Shown here: in pieces, positions 47,250 to 54,659 of the stretch
Position numbering within the stretch: position 1 is the stretch's first letter
How the letters are laid out: each line of letters begins with the position of its first letter
NCBI GenBank assembly: GCA_003600225.1
Contig: QZFT01000021.1
Span: 1-64,000 of the forward strand
DNA: 64,000 nucleotides
Direction of reading: 5' to 3'
Origin: Pseudonocardiaceae bacterium YIM PH 21723
GTDB lineage: Bacteria > Actinomycetota > Actinomycetes > Mycobacteriales > Pseudonocardiaceae
Notes under the pieces: model-generated
Told to the model about the DNA's origin: nothing
Databases searched by the model: none
What the model saw: the letters and a program-made list of their open reading frames with translations, nothing else
Program-made: the position numbers and the translations under genes

Positions 47250-48722
47250 ATGTCCACCCTGAGCAATCTGCTCGCCGAACACACCAAGCTGTCCGGCGCC
47301 GCCGTCGACCACCTGCAACTGGTGGTCGCCGAATGGCAGCTGCTGTCCGACCTCTCCTTCGCGGACTTCCTGATGTGGGTCCCGCTGGACGAGGACGACT
47401 TCCTCTGTGTGGCCCAGGTCCGGCCGACCACCGCGCCGACTTCGCACCCCGACGACCGGGTGACCAGCGTCGCCTCCGGTGCGGATCACCCGCAGCTGCG
47501 CCGGGCGCTGACCGAGGCGCGGATCTGCCGGGAAGAGGACCCGCGCTGGCACCTGGGCGTCCCCGTGCGCCGGGAGACGATCCCGGTGGTGCTCGGCGAC
47601 GAGGTCGTCGCCGTGCTGTCCCGGGACACCAACCTGGCCGTGCCCCGGGTGCCCAGCCCGCTGGAGATCTCCTACCTCGGCTCCGCCGCCGACCTCTGCC
47701 AGATGATCTCCGACGGCAGCTTTCCCACCGCCGAACCCACCCCCGGCGTGCACACCAGCCCCCGCGTCGGCGACGGCTTCATCCGGCTGGATCCGGCGGG
47801 TGCGGTCGTCTTCGCCAGCCCCAACGCGTTGTCCGCCTTCCACCGCATGGGGCACGACACCGACCTGGTCGGCGGCAACCTGGCCCTGCTGGCCCGCGGC
47901 CTGATCGACGATCCCTTCGACGCGGGTGAGGTCGTGCAGCGGATCAGGACGGCCCTGGACGGCGACCCGTCCATGCGGATCGAGGCCGAAGCGCGCGGTG
48001 CCGCCGTGTTGTTCCGCGCGTTGCCGCTGCGGCCACGCGGCAAGGCGGCCGGCGCCCTGGTGCTGGTGCGGGACGTGACCGAGGTACGCCGGCGGGACCG
48101 GGCACTGATGTCCAAGGACGCCACCATTCGGGAGATCCACCACCGGGTGAAGAACAACCTGCAGACGGTCGCGGCGCTGCTGAGGCTGCAGGCCAGGCGC
48201 AGCAGCAACCCGGAGGCCCAGTTCGTGCTGGACGAGTCGGTTCGCCGGGTCACCTCCATCGCGCTGGTGCACGAGACGCTGTCCATGTCGGTGGACGAGC
48301 GGGCCGACTTCGACGACATCGTCGACCGGGTCATGCCGGTGATGGGCGATGTGGCCGCCGCGGACACCAAGGTCGTGGTGCGCCGGGCCGGCAAGTTCGG
48401 CGTGCTGTCCGCCGAGCTGGCCACCCCGCTGGTCATGGTGATCACCGAGTTGGTGCAGAACGCGTTCGAGCACGGATTCGCGCCGGGTACCGACGGCTAC
48501 GTGCACGTGGACGTGCAGCGGTCGGCCAAGTGGCTGGATGTGGTGGTCTGGGACGACGGCATCGGCCTGCCCAGCGGATTCTCCCTGGAACGCACCGACC
48601 GGCTCGGTCTGCAGATCGTGCGCACCCTGGTGGAGTCCGAGTTGCAGGGCTCCCTGTCGCTGCGCCGCCGCACTCCGCAGGGCACCGAGGCCGTCCTGCG
48701 TGTCCCGCTGCGCCGCCGATAG
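47250..48722 (+). CDS. pdtaS: PdtaS-type sensor histidine kinase
   Basis: 490-residue soluble kinase of the HisKA_2/HWE class. It has an N-terminal GAF-like domain (about 1-150), a PAS-like domain (about 170-280), then IREIHHRVKNNLQTVAALLRLQARR with the phosphorylated His and an ATPase domain containing VVWDDGIGLPSGF and LGLQIVRTLV. In mycobacteria PdtaS pairs with PdtaR, an ANTAR-type RNA-binding regulator encoded elsewhere, and responds to nitric oxide or copper. Matches Rv3220c in position. The GAF domain ligand is unknown here. Confidence 0.93.
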   Translation: MSTLSNLLAEHTKLSGAAVDHLQLVVAEWQLLSDLSFADFLMWVPLDEDDFLCVAQVRPTTAPTSHPDDRVTSVASGADHPQLRRALTEARICREEDPRWHLGVPVRRETIPVVLGDEVVAVLSRDTNLAVPRVPSPLEISYLGSAADLCQMISDGSFPTAEPTPGVHTSPRVGDGFIRLDPAGAVVFASPNALSAFHRMGHDTDLVGGNLALLARGLIDDPFDAGEVVQRIRTALDGDPSMRIEAEARGAAVLFRALPLRPRGKAAGALVLVRDVTEVRRRDRALMSKDATIREIHHRVKNNLQTVAALLRLQARRSSNPEAQFVLDESVRRVTSIALVHETLSMSVDERADFDDIVDRVMPVMGDVAAADTKVVVRRAGKFGVLSAELATPLVMVITELVQNAFEHGFAPGTDGYVHVDVQRSAKWLDVVVWDDGIGLPSGFSLERTDRLGLQIVRTLVESELQGSLSLRRRTPQGTEAVLRVPLRRR

Positions 48723-48850
48723 ATGGATCGCCACGCAACCTGAACAGGGAGTGGTGCGTCTTGATGTTGGTTGGGGTGCTCGTCTGTGGAAAACGGGTCT
48801 GGGCTGCTGCGGGAGGACTAGCGGAATGCGTCGTTTAGCGCACAAATAGT

Positions 48851-48885
48851 GAGGGCGTCAACACCGATTTGGTGTTGACGCCCTC
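48851..48885. terminator. Bidirectional terminator between pdtaS and whiB1
   Basis: 15-bp perfect stem GAGGGCGTCAACACC with its complement and a GATTT loop. The convergent genes end on either side. The roughly 185 bases between them otherwise hold no gene that I can support. Confidence 0.85.
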
Positions 48886-48908
48886 GCTAGGTAGTGTTCA
48901 GTACGTGA

Positions 48909-49163
48909 TCAGGCACCGCTCCGGGCCCGAGTACGGGCATTGCGGCGCTTGAGAGCACGACGCTCGTCTTCGCTCATCCCGCCCCAAACGCCGGCGTCCT
49001 GGCCGCTCTCGAGTGCCCAGGTGAGGCAGTCGGAGACAACGGGACAACGACGGCAGACGGTCTTCGCCTCGGCGATCTGCAGGATGGCCGGACCGCTGTT
49101 ACCTACGGGGAAGAACAGCTCGGGGTCCTCGTCGCGGCAGCTCGCGCGGTGGCGCCAATCCAT
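48909..49163 (-). CDS. whiB1: WhiB1-type iron-sulphur transcription factor
   Basis: 84 residues. Four Cys ligands for a [4Fe-4S] cluster are Cys9, Cys37, Cys40 and Cys46. The G(V/I)WGG turn is at 58-62, and a basic C-terminus RRALKRRNARTRARSGA binds DNA. WhiB1 is essential in mycobacteria, reacts with nitric oxide and interacts with the principal sigma factor. The same neighbourhood (pdtaS next) supports the name. Two CRP-like boxes lie upstream on the promoter side. Confidence 0.95.
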   Translation of the reverse strand: MDWRHRASCRDEDPELFFPVGNSGPAILQIAEAKTVCRRCPVVSDCLTWALESGQDAGVWGGMSEDERRALKRRNARTRARSGA

Positions 49164-49233
49164 GACTCTTGCTCCTAGCTAGGCGCGCGCAAAACGCGCC
49201 ACATTCGAAAGTGGATGGGGGCTGCTGGGTGCT

Positions 49234-49249
49234 TGTGAATGCTTTCACG
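49234..49249. promoter_or_regulatory. CRP-like box upstream of whiB1 (site 1)
   Basis: TGTGA-N6-TCACG, one mismatch from the TGTGA-N6-TCACA consensus. It lies about 70 bases before the whiB1 start. In M. tuberculosis CRP controls whiB1 via two sites. Confidence 0.55.
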
Positions 49250-49283
49250 AACTCCAGCAAAGTCAATAGGTCCGCGCCAAACC

Positions 49284-49305
49284 GGTGAGTGATGTCACCC
49301 AAATG
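49284..49305. promoter_or_regulatory. CRP-like box upstream of whiB1 (site 2), overlapping a shared motif
   Basis: GGTGA-N6-TCACC, centred exactly 50 bases from site 1 (about five helical turns). Its 3' part GTGATGTCACCCAAATG is nearly the same as the box before mtrA (16746-16763). Confidence 0.45.
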
Positions 49306-49391
49306 ATCTATGGACCGCGTTACATCATTTCGTTGTGTGACCTCGGAGGGGCAACGAGCTGCAACCCGAGAACGTTCCGATAACTTTTGGG

Positions 49392-50309
49392 CTACAGAGT
49401 CACCCGAAGGGCCTCTGGCACCGAGGTAAAGCTGACAGCGGACCGCGTTCCCAGGTAATCGCCGTCCACCTGTAGACGCATCGGCCGCGCACACCGGACT
49501 GTTACCGCCGGAACGCTGTCGAAACGAATCAGGCCCTTACCTCGCGGGTTGGCCTTGCGAGCCAAAATTTGGGGCGTCTGACGGAACACCGTTCCCAGGG
49601 AGACTTCCCGCCACGCGTACAGGCCCAAACCACCGTCGAAGGTGCAACCGGGGTTCAGATGGATCGCGCGTGGCCCGACATAGCTCCAGGGATCTGTGTT
49701 GGACAGGAACGCGGTGGTCACACCGTCGAAGACCTGTCCGTCAGGCAACTCCAAGGTTAGCGCGGGATCGCGCTTCTCCATAGCGAAAAATCGAGTGAAA
49801 GCCATTCGTGCGTACAACGACGGAGTGGCTTCGGCCCCCTGGGCGCGCTTGCGCTCCACCGCGGCGACCACGTCGCCGTCCCAGCCGATGCCCGCGTTGA
49901 AGGTGAACCAGCGGTCATCGGCCTTGCCCAGCCCGACGGTCCGGTAGACCCGGCCCTCGATGGCCTGCAACAGCCGGTAGGTCGCCTCGATCGGATCGCG
50001 CGGCAGGCCCAGCGCCCTGGCGAACACGTTCGCCGAGCCGCCCGGCACCACCCCGAGCTGTGGAACCGCTCCGCTCTCTGCCGAGAGCAGGCCGTTGACC
50101 ACCTCGTTCACCGTGCCGTCGCCGCCGTGCGCGACGACCAGGTCCATGCCGTCCTGTCGCGCCTGGGCGGCGAGTTCCGCCGCGTGTCCCCGGTGGCGGG
50201 TCTCCACCACGTCCAGTTTCACGGTCGCGGCGAGGGCGTGCGCCAGCACATCGCGACCGGCCGGGGTCGTCGATGTGGCCTGTGGGTTCACAACCAGGAG
50301 CGCACGCAC
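49392..50309 (-). CDS. Diacylglycerol/lipid kinase family protein
   Basis: 305 residues of the DAGK catalytic family: N-terminal LVVNPQATSTTPAGRDVL and AHGGDGTVNEVVNG (the GGDGT nucleotide motif), then GGSANVFARALGLPRDP. Phosphorylates diacylglycerol or a related lipid at the membrane. A C-terminal beta-sandwich includes GCTFDGGLGLYAW. The start is uncertain: GTG 50309 gives MRALLVVNPQATSTT, as in relatives, but no ribosome-binding site is clear, and ATG 50399 or GTG 50372 would give longer forms. Divergent from the small membrane gene. Confidence 0.85.
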   Translation of the reverse strand: MRALLVVNPQATSTTPAGRDVLAHALAATVKLDVVETRHRGHAAELAAQARQDGMDLVVAHGGDGTVNEVVNGLLSAESGAVPQLGVVPGGSANVFARALGLPRDPIEATYRLLQAIEGRVYRTVGLGKADDRWFTFNAGIGWDGDVVAAVERKRAQGAEATPSLYARMAFTRFFAMEKRDPALTLELPDGQVFDGVTTAFLSNTDPWSYVGPRAIHLNPGCTFDGGLGLYAWREVSLGTVFRQTPQILARKANPRGKGLIRFDSVPAVTVRCARPMRLQVDGDYLGTRSAVSFTSVPEALRVTL

Positions 50310-50406
50310 ATCGTCGAGCGTAAGCGCCGCTGACCGGAAAAATGACCGTCGGTCACCAGGACAGTTGCTCACATCACAGTTATCCAGGGCGTTTACCATC
50401 TCGCCC

Positions 50407-50796
50407 GTGTCTTCGACTCCGCGTCCCGTACAGATAGCCGCCTGGTTGCTCGGCCTGCAGGCCGCCGGTGGCCTGGTGTACGTGCTGGCGCCACTGGTGC
50501 ACCTGCTGGCGACCGGCAAACACGCAGGGAACGAGGTGGGTACCTCGGTGTACTTCCTGCTGCTCACCGCGGCGCTGGCGGTGTTGAGCTGGGGGATGCT
50601 GCGGGGCAGGACCTGGAGCCGCACGCCGGCCGTGGTGCTGCAACTGCTGCTGCTCGGCTCGATGTGGACCATCTACGGCTCGCGTGGGCAGATCGGCTGG
50701 TGGGTGCTGACAAGCTTGCCCAGCCTGGCCATCGTGGTGCTGCTGTTCGTGCCGGCCGCCAACGCCTGGGCCTTCGCGGACACCGACGAGGACTGA
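50407..50796 (+). CDS. Small four-helix membrane protein, unknown function
   Basis: 129 residues with four hydrophobic segments: QIAAWLLGLQAAGGLVYVLAPLVHL, YFLLLTAALAVLSWGML, VVLQLLLLGSMWTIYGS and LPSLAIVVLLFVPAANAW. No conserved active residues are recognised; similar proteins are common in actinobacteria next to the lipid kinase. The GTG start is close to that divergent gene, with only about 97 bases between. Confidence 0.75.
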   Translation: MSSTPRPVQIAAWLLGLQAAGGLVYVLAPLVHLLATGKHAGNEVGTSVYFLLLTAALAVLSWGMLRGRTWSRTPAVVLQLLLLGSMWTIYGSRGQIGWWVLTSLPSLAIVVLLFVPAANAWAFADTDED

Positions 50797-50896
50797 TTGC
50801 ATTCGCAACTTGATGAACTCGCGGTATCGGTGTGCCACCGGAATCGCGAACCCTGTGAGTGTTTGCCGCTCGGGTGAAGAGGGCCAGCATCAGGGG

Positions 50897-51322
50897 ATGC
50901 GTCTGATCGCCTTGCTGACCGGCTTCCTGTTGATCTTCACTGGATCCGCGGCCGCCGCGACCAGGGAACTGCGGCTGGACGTGCGCAGCTCGACCTTGCC
51001 TGCCGCGCCCGAGGTGGGTACGCAGTTCGTCAGCACCGGCGCGTTGTTCGACGGTTCCGGCGGGCAGGTCGGGGAGCAGAACGCGAACTGTTCGGTGGTG
51101 CAGCGTGATCCACTGCTGGCGCAGTGCGCCGGCGTGCTGCGGCTGTCCGACGGGGACATCCACTACTCGGCTGTGATCCCATACCTGGGGCGGTCCGCGC
51201 AGAGCTGCCGGATCGCGGTGCTGGCGGGGACCGGGGCGTACGCCGGCCTGCGGGGCGTGGGGAAGCTGCTCGCGCAGCGACCGGGGCAGAGCTACTCGGT
51301 CATTCTGGACCTGAAGCCGTAG
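50897..51322 (+). CDS. Secreted allene-oxide-cyclase-barrel-like protein
   Basis: 141 residues with a cleavable signal peptide (MRLIALLTGFLLIFTGSAAA, cut about residue 20). The remainder is beta-rich, and the C-terminal TGAYAGLRGVGKLLAQRPGQSYSVILDL resembles the I-x-G-G-T-G-x-F-x-G pattern of AOC/dirigent-barrel proteins. Two Cys residues could form a disulphide. Function unknown. Repeat copy D begins at its stop codon, so the terminator region lies within that element. Confidence 0.65.
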   Translation: MRLIALLTGFLLIFTGSAAAATRELRLDVRSSTLPAAPEVGTQFVSTGALFDGSGGQVGEQNANCSVVQRDPLLAQCAGVLRLSDGDIHYSAVIPYLGRSAQSCRIAVLAGTGAYAGLRGVGKLLAQRPGQSYSVILDLKP

Positions 51323-51818
51323 GGGTTGGGTCGGGTGCTTTGTCGAAAGAGGGCTTAGGGGGAGATGGGCTGGGGGCTGCGTCTTTCCTGCCTGGCTGTT
51401 GGGTGGGGGCACGCCGGTCTGGTTGTCGGGGCCGCCTTCCGCGGGGGACCTGAAGGACGCCATCGTTTACTTGAGCGCACTGAAGGCGTCCTTCATTTAC
51501 CTCGGGTAAACAAAGGCGTCCTTCAGGTACTCACCGTCCACAATGGACGAGCACATCGCGGGATCCCCGGCGTGTCGGGCCATTTCTGCTCCGTGTCGCA
51601 CCGGGTGGCCTTGATCAATGCGGAGTTCGAGCCGTTGGGAGCCCTGAAAGCGTCTTGCAAGGCATTCGCCCGGACTGAGGTGCACCTCCAGCCCCGCGCA
51701 GCGGCCCCGACAGCACAGACCGGCGTGCCCCCACCCAACACGCAGGCAGGAAAGACGGGCCCCAAAGCCCGTCTCCCTCTCCAAAGCCATCCTTCGAAGA
51801 CAAGCCAGACGCACCCCG
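51322..51818. repeat. Intergenic inverted-repeat element, copy D
   Basis: About 500 bp with arms as in copy B: gggttggg, GGTGGGGGCACGCCGGTCTGG on the left, ACCGGCGTGCCCCCACC and CTCCAAAGCC on the right. CCTGAAGGACGCC (51449-51461) pairs with GGCGTCCTTCAGG (51515-51527). The following block (accgtccacaatggacg, cgtgtcg, ccttgatcaatgcgg) is shared with copy B. It lies between two convergent genes and contains no gene that I can support. Confidence 0.85.
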
Positions 51819-51823
51819 TGCGC

Positions 51824-52294
51824 TCAGGCAGCCCCAAGCCGCGCCAGCGCGTCTCCGGTGAGCCGGTTGACGGTCCACTCGTCCATCCCGACCGCCCCGA
51901 GTGACCGGTAGAAGTCGATCGCCGGCGTGTTCCAGTCCAGCACCGACCACTCCAGGCGCTGGTAGCCGCGGGTGACGCACTCCTGCGCCAACGTTGTCAG
52001 CAGCGCCTTGCCCAGGCCGCTGCCCCGCGTCTCCGGGCGGACGTACAGGTCCTCCAGGTAGATGCCGTGGGTGCCGGTCCAGGTGGAGAAGTTCAGGAAC
52101 CACAGCGCCAGGCCGACGACCTGGCCGTCCAGTTCGGCGACGTGGCCGAACAACGTGGGTGCGGGGCCGAACAGCGCCGTGTGCAGCTGCTCGCTGGTCA
52201 GCGTGCACTCGTCCGGAGCCTTCTCGTACTCGGCCAGGTCGTGCACCAGCTGCACCATGGTGTCCACATCGGACGGTGTCGCACGGCGAATCAT
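51824..52294 (-). CDS. GNAT-family N-acetyltransferase
   Basis: 156 residues: MIRRATPSDVDTMVQLVHDLAEYEKAPD start and the acetyl-CoA loop VRPETRGSGLGKALL, then ECVTRGYQRLEWSVLDWNTPAIDFYRSLGA. It resembles the diamine (spermidine/thialysine-type) acetyltransferase branch of the family. The target is a small amine or diamine by family analogy, not proven. Its start codon is directly adjacent to the stop of the epimerase gene, so these two are coupled. Cytosolic. Confidence 0.88.
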   Translation of the reverse strand: MIRRATPSDVDTMVQLVHDLAEYEKAPDECTLTSEQLHTALFGPAPTLFGHVAELDGQVVGLALWFLNFSTWTGTHGIYLEDLYVRPETRGSGLGKALLTTLAQECVTRGYQRLEWSVLDWNTPAIDFYRSLGAVGMDEWTVNRLTGDALARLGAA

Positions 52295-52906
52295 TCAGTC
52301 CCCCTTGAGCTCTGCGTACCTGTTCAAGCATGCCTGATAGTCCGGCAGCAGCCCCGCCTCGCGAGCCTCGGCGAGAGTGGGGGCGGCGCGGTCCTTGTCC
52401 GACACGATCGGCTCGCCGCCGTCCAGGAACTCGTCCCAGGGCAGCGCCAGTTCGGGGTCGAACGGGCTGAAACCGTGCTCGACCTTCGGGTTGAACGGCG
52501 TGGAGCACAGGTAGTTGATCGCCGTGTCGTCCTCCAGCGCGACGAAACCGTGGCCGAGGCCCTCGGCGATGTACACCGACCGGTACTCCTGGGCGTCCAG
52601 CAGAACGGTCACCCACTGGCCGAATGTGGGCGATCCCACTCGGATGTCGACGATGACGTCCAGCAGCGCTCCACGCAGGCAGCTGACGTACTTGGACTGC
52701 CCCGCGGGCACCTCGGCGAAGTGCATCCCGCGGACGACGCCCTTGGCCGAGACGCTGTGGTTCATCTGCGCCACATTCAGTGAGAAACCCAGGTGTTTCT
52801 CGAATTCCGCCTGCTGAAAGGGGGCGACGAAACGGCCGCGGCTGTCGGGGAACACGGGCGGCACGAACTCGTACGCACCGGGGATCTTCAGCTCATTCAC
52901 CTGCAC
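52295..52906 (-). CDS. rfbC: dTDP-4-dehydrorhamnose 3,5-epimerase
   Basis: 203 residues, cupin-fold. Makes dTDP-L-rhamnose precursors or another deoxysugar. Motifs are FVPPVFPDSRGRFVAPFQQ, SVSAKGVVRGMHF with the active-site His, GALLDVIVDIRVGSPTFGQW and YIAEGLGHGFVALEDD. Other rhamnose genes are absent nearby, so whether it serves rhamnose or an antibiotic sugar is unclear. GTG start at 52906 (VQVNEL); GTG 52900 is also possible. Divergent from malic enzyme, with about 275 bases between that contain no evident gene. Confidence 0.9.
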   Translation of the reverse strand: MQVNELKIPGAYEFVPPVFPDSRGRFVAPFQQAEFEKHLGFSLNVAQMNHSVSAKGVVRGMHFAEVPAGQSKYVSCLRGALLDVIVDIRVGSPTFGQWVTVLLDAQEYRSVYIAEGLGHGFVALEDDTAINYLCSTPFNPKVEHGFSPFDPELALPWDEFLDGGEPIVSDKDRAAPTLAEAREAGLLPDYQACLNRYAELKGD

Positions 52907-53183
52907 GGGACACCACCCTAACCGCGCAGGTGAGAGGGGCCCATACGGGACCGAGCACGTAACAGGCGTGTGACATACACCGCAGACATCGACCTGGGGC
53001 GCTGTCACACTATGCCCACTACCCTCGCAATCACGCAGCGACCGCGTGACCGCCTCTCGTACCCCGAATGGCGGCAGGCAGGCCGAAGACGTCCCGCTGC
53101 ACCGGCGCTACCTCGCCGCGATCGGGTGCGCAGCAAGAGCAGCCATGGGCTGACTCAGACTCCAGGTAACCAGGAGGGACGCC

Positions 53184-54386
53184 GTGACGGTGACCAACCC
53201 CGCCAGTAATAACGCCCAGCCTGCCTCGCCGGTCCAGCTGACCGAAGAGGAGATCTTCGGTGCTCACGAGGGTGGCAAGCTGTCCATTCAGCCCACCACC
53301 TCGCTCGCCGACGCCAAGGCATTGTCCATCGCCTATACCCCCGGCGTGGCGCAGGTCAGCCGGGCCATCCACGGTGACGAGACGCTCGCCAAGCGATACA
53401 CGTGGACTGAGCGCCTCGTGGTCGTGGTGAGCGACGGCACCGCGGTCCTCGGCCTCGGCGACATCGGCCCGCGGGCCTCGCTGCCGGTGATGGAAGGCAA
53501 GTCAGCCCTGTTCAAGACGTTCGGTGGACTGGACTCCATTCCGCTGGTGCTGGACACCACCGACGTCGACGAGATCATCGAGACCCTGGTCCGGCTGCGC
53601 CCGTCGTACGGCGCGGTGAACCTGGAGGACATCTCCGCGCCGCGCTGCTTCGAGCTCGAGGCGAAGCTCATCGAGGCGCTGGACTGTCCGGTCATGCACG
53701 ACGACCAGCACGGAACCGCGATCGTGGCCCTGGCCGCGCTCAAGGGTGCCGTCGCGGTGCAGAAGCGTGAGCTGGAGCCGCTGCGCGTGGTGATCTCCGG
53801 TGCGGGTGCCGCCGGTGTGGCCTGCGCGAAGATCCTGCTCGCCGCCGGCGTCCGGGACCTGATCCTGCTGGACTCCAAGGGCATCATCCACAAGGGCCGC
53901 GCCGGGCTGAACCCGGTGAAGGAAGAAATGGCCGAGGTGACCAACCCGAACGGCCTGCACGGTGGACTGGACGTGGCGCTCAAGGGCGCCGACGTGTTCA
54001 TCGGCGTCTCCGCGGGCACCGTGCCGGAGGACATCGTGGCCACCATGGCGCCGGACGCCATCGTGTTCGCGCTGTCCAACCCGGACCCGGAGATCCACCC
54101 GGACGTCGCCGCCAAGCACGTCGGAATCGTGGCCACCGGCCGCAGCGACTTCCCGAACCAGATCAACAACGTGCTGGCTTTCCCCGGGGTGTTCCGGGGT
54201 GCCCTGGACGCGGGTGCCCGACGCATCACCGAGGCGATGAAGCTCGCCGCGGCGGACGCGATTTTCGGGGTTGTCAAGGATGAACTTTCGGTGAACAGAA
54301 TCGTCCCTAGCCCGCTTGACCCGCGGGTGGCGCCGGAAGTTGCGGCAGCTGTCGCACGTGCCGCGCGGCAGGACGGAGTAGCCTGA
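53184..54386 (+). CDS. NAD(P)-dependent malic enzyme
   Basis: Oxidative decarboxylation of malate to pyruvate. The 400 residues are the short bacterial form without the phosphotransacetylase tail. Key motifs include IAYTPGVAQVSRAI (catalytic Tyr), VNLEDISAPRCFELE, VMHDDQHGTAIV (metal ligands), the Rossmann loop VVISGAGAAGVACAKILL and FALSNPDPEIHPD. GTG start after CAGGAGGG. A possible long-range terminator (54389-54472, CCAACCGGGGG with CCCCTCGGTTGG, loop about 60 bases) follows, with no gene in the roughly 270 bases before the next start. Confidence 0.93.
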   Translation: MTVTNPASNNAQPASPVQLTEEEIFGAHEGGKLSIQPTTSLADAKALSIAYTPGVAQVSRAIHGDETLAKRYTWTERLVVVVSDGTAVLGLGDIGPRASLPVMEGKSALFKTFGGLDSIPLVLDTTDVDEIIETLVRLRPSYGAVNLEDISAPRCFELEAKLIEALDCPVMHDDQHGTAIVALAALKGAVAVQKRELEPLRVVISGAGAAGVACAKILLAAGVRDLILLDSKGIIHKGRAGLNPVKEEMAEVTNPNGLHGGLDVALKGADVFIGVSAGTVPEDIVATMAPDAIVFALSNPDPEIHPDVAAKHVGIVATGRSDFPNQINNVLAFPGVFRGALDAGARRITEAMKLAAADAIFGVVKDELSVNRIVPSPLDPRVAPEVAAAVARAARQDGVA

Positions 54387-54659
54387 TTCCAACCGGGGGC
54401 GGGCGCCGCCTGGGAAGAAACCGTGACCATCGCTCCTCGCCGAGCGAACGGCGGTGCCCACCCCTCGGTTGGAGTAGTGCAGCCCGCGTACCTCGGGTAG
54501 TTGGCTGATTACGGTGCGACGGCGTACCTTCACTCAGTCGGGCGAGTATCAACGCTGGAGTGTTAATTGAGCCTCGTCCCCGGTGCGCTCCACGCGGCAA
54601 CATATGGGCTCACAACTCGTTGTTGTCAGCGGCACTAGGTCGACCAGGAGGGTGGAGCC

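Noticed and set aside
52295-52906. A deoxysugar or antibiotic gene cluster around the epimerase (with the SARP gene)
   Set aside because: No other sugar, polyketide or peptide synthase gene is found in the window; the two genes are 30 kb apart.
54389-54472. Hairpin after malic enzyme as a firm terminator
   Set aside because: The arms are only 11-12 bases with a mismatch and about 60 bases of loop, so I list it only as a possibility.
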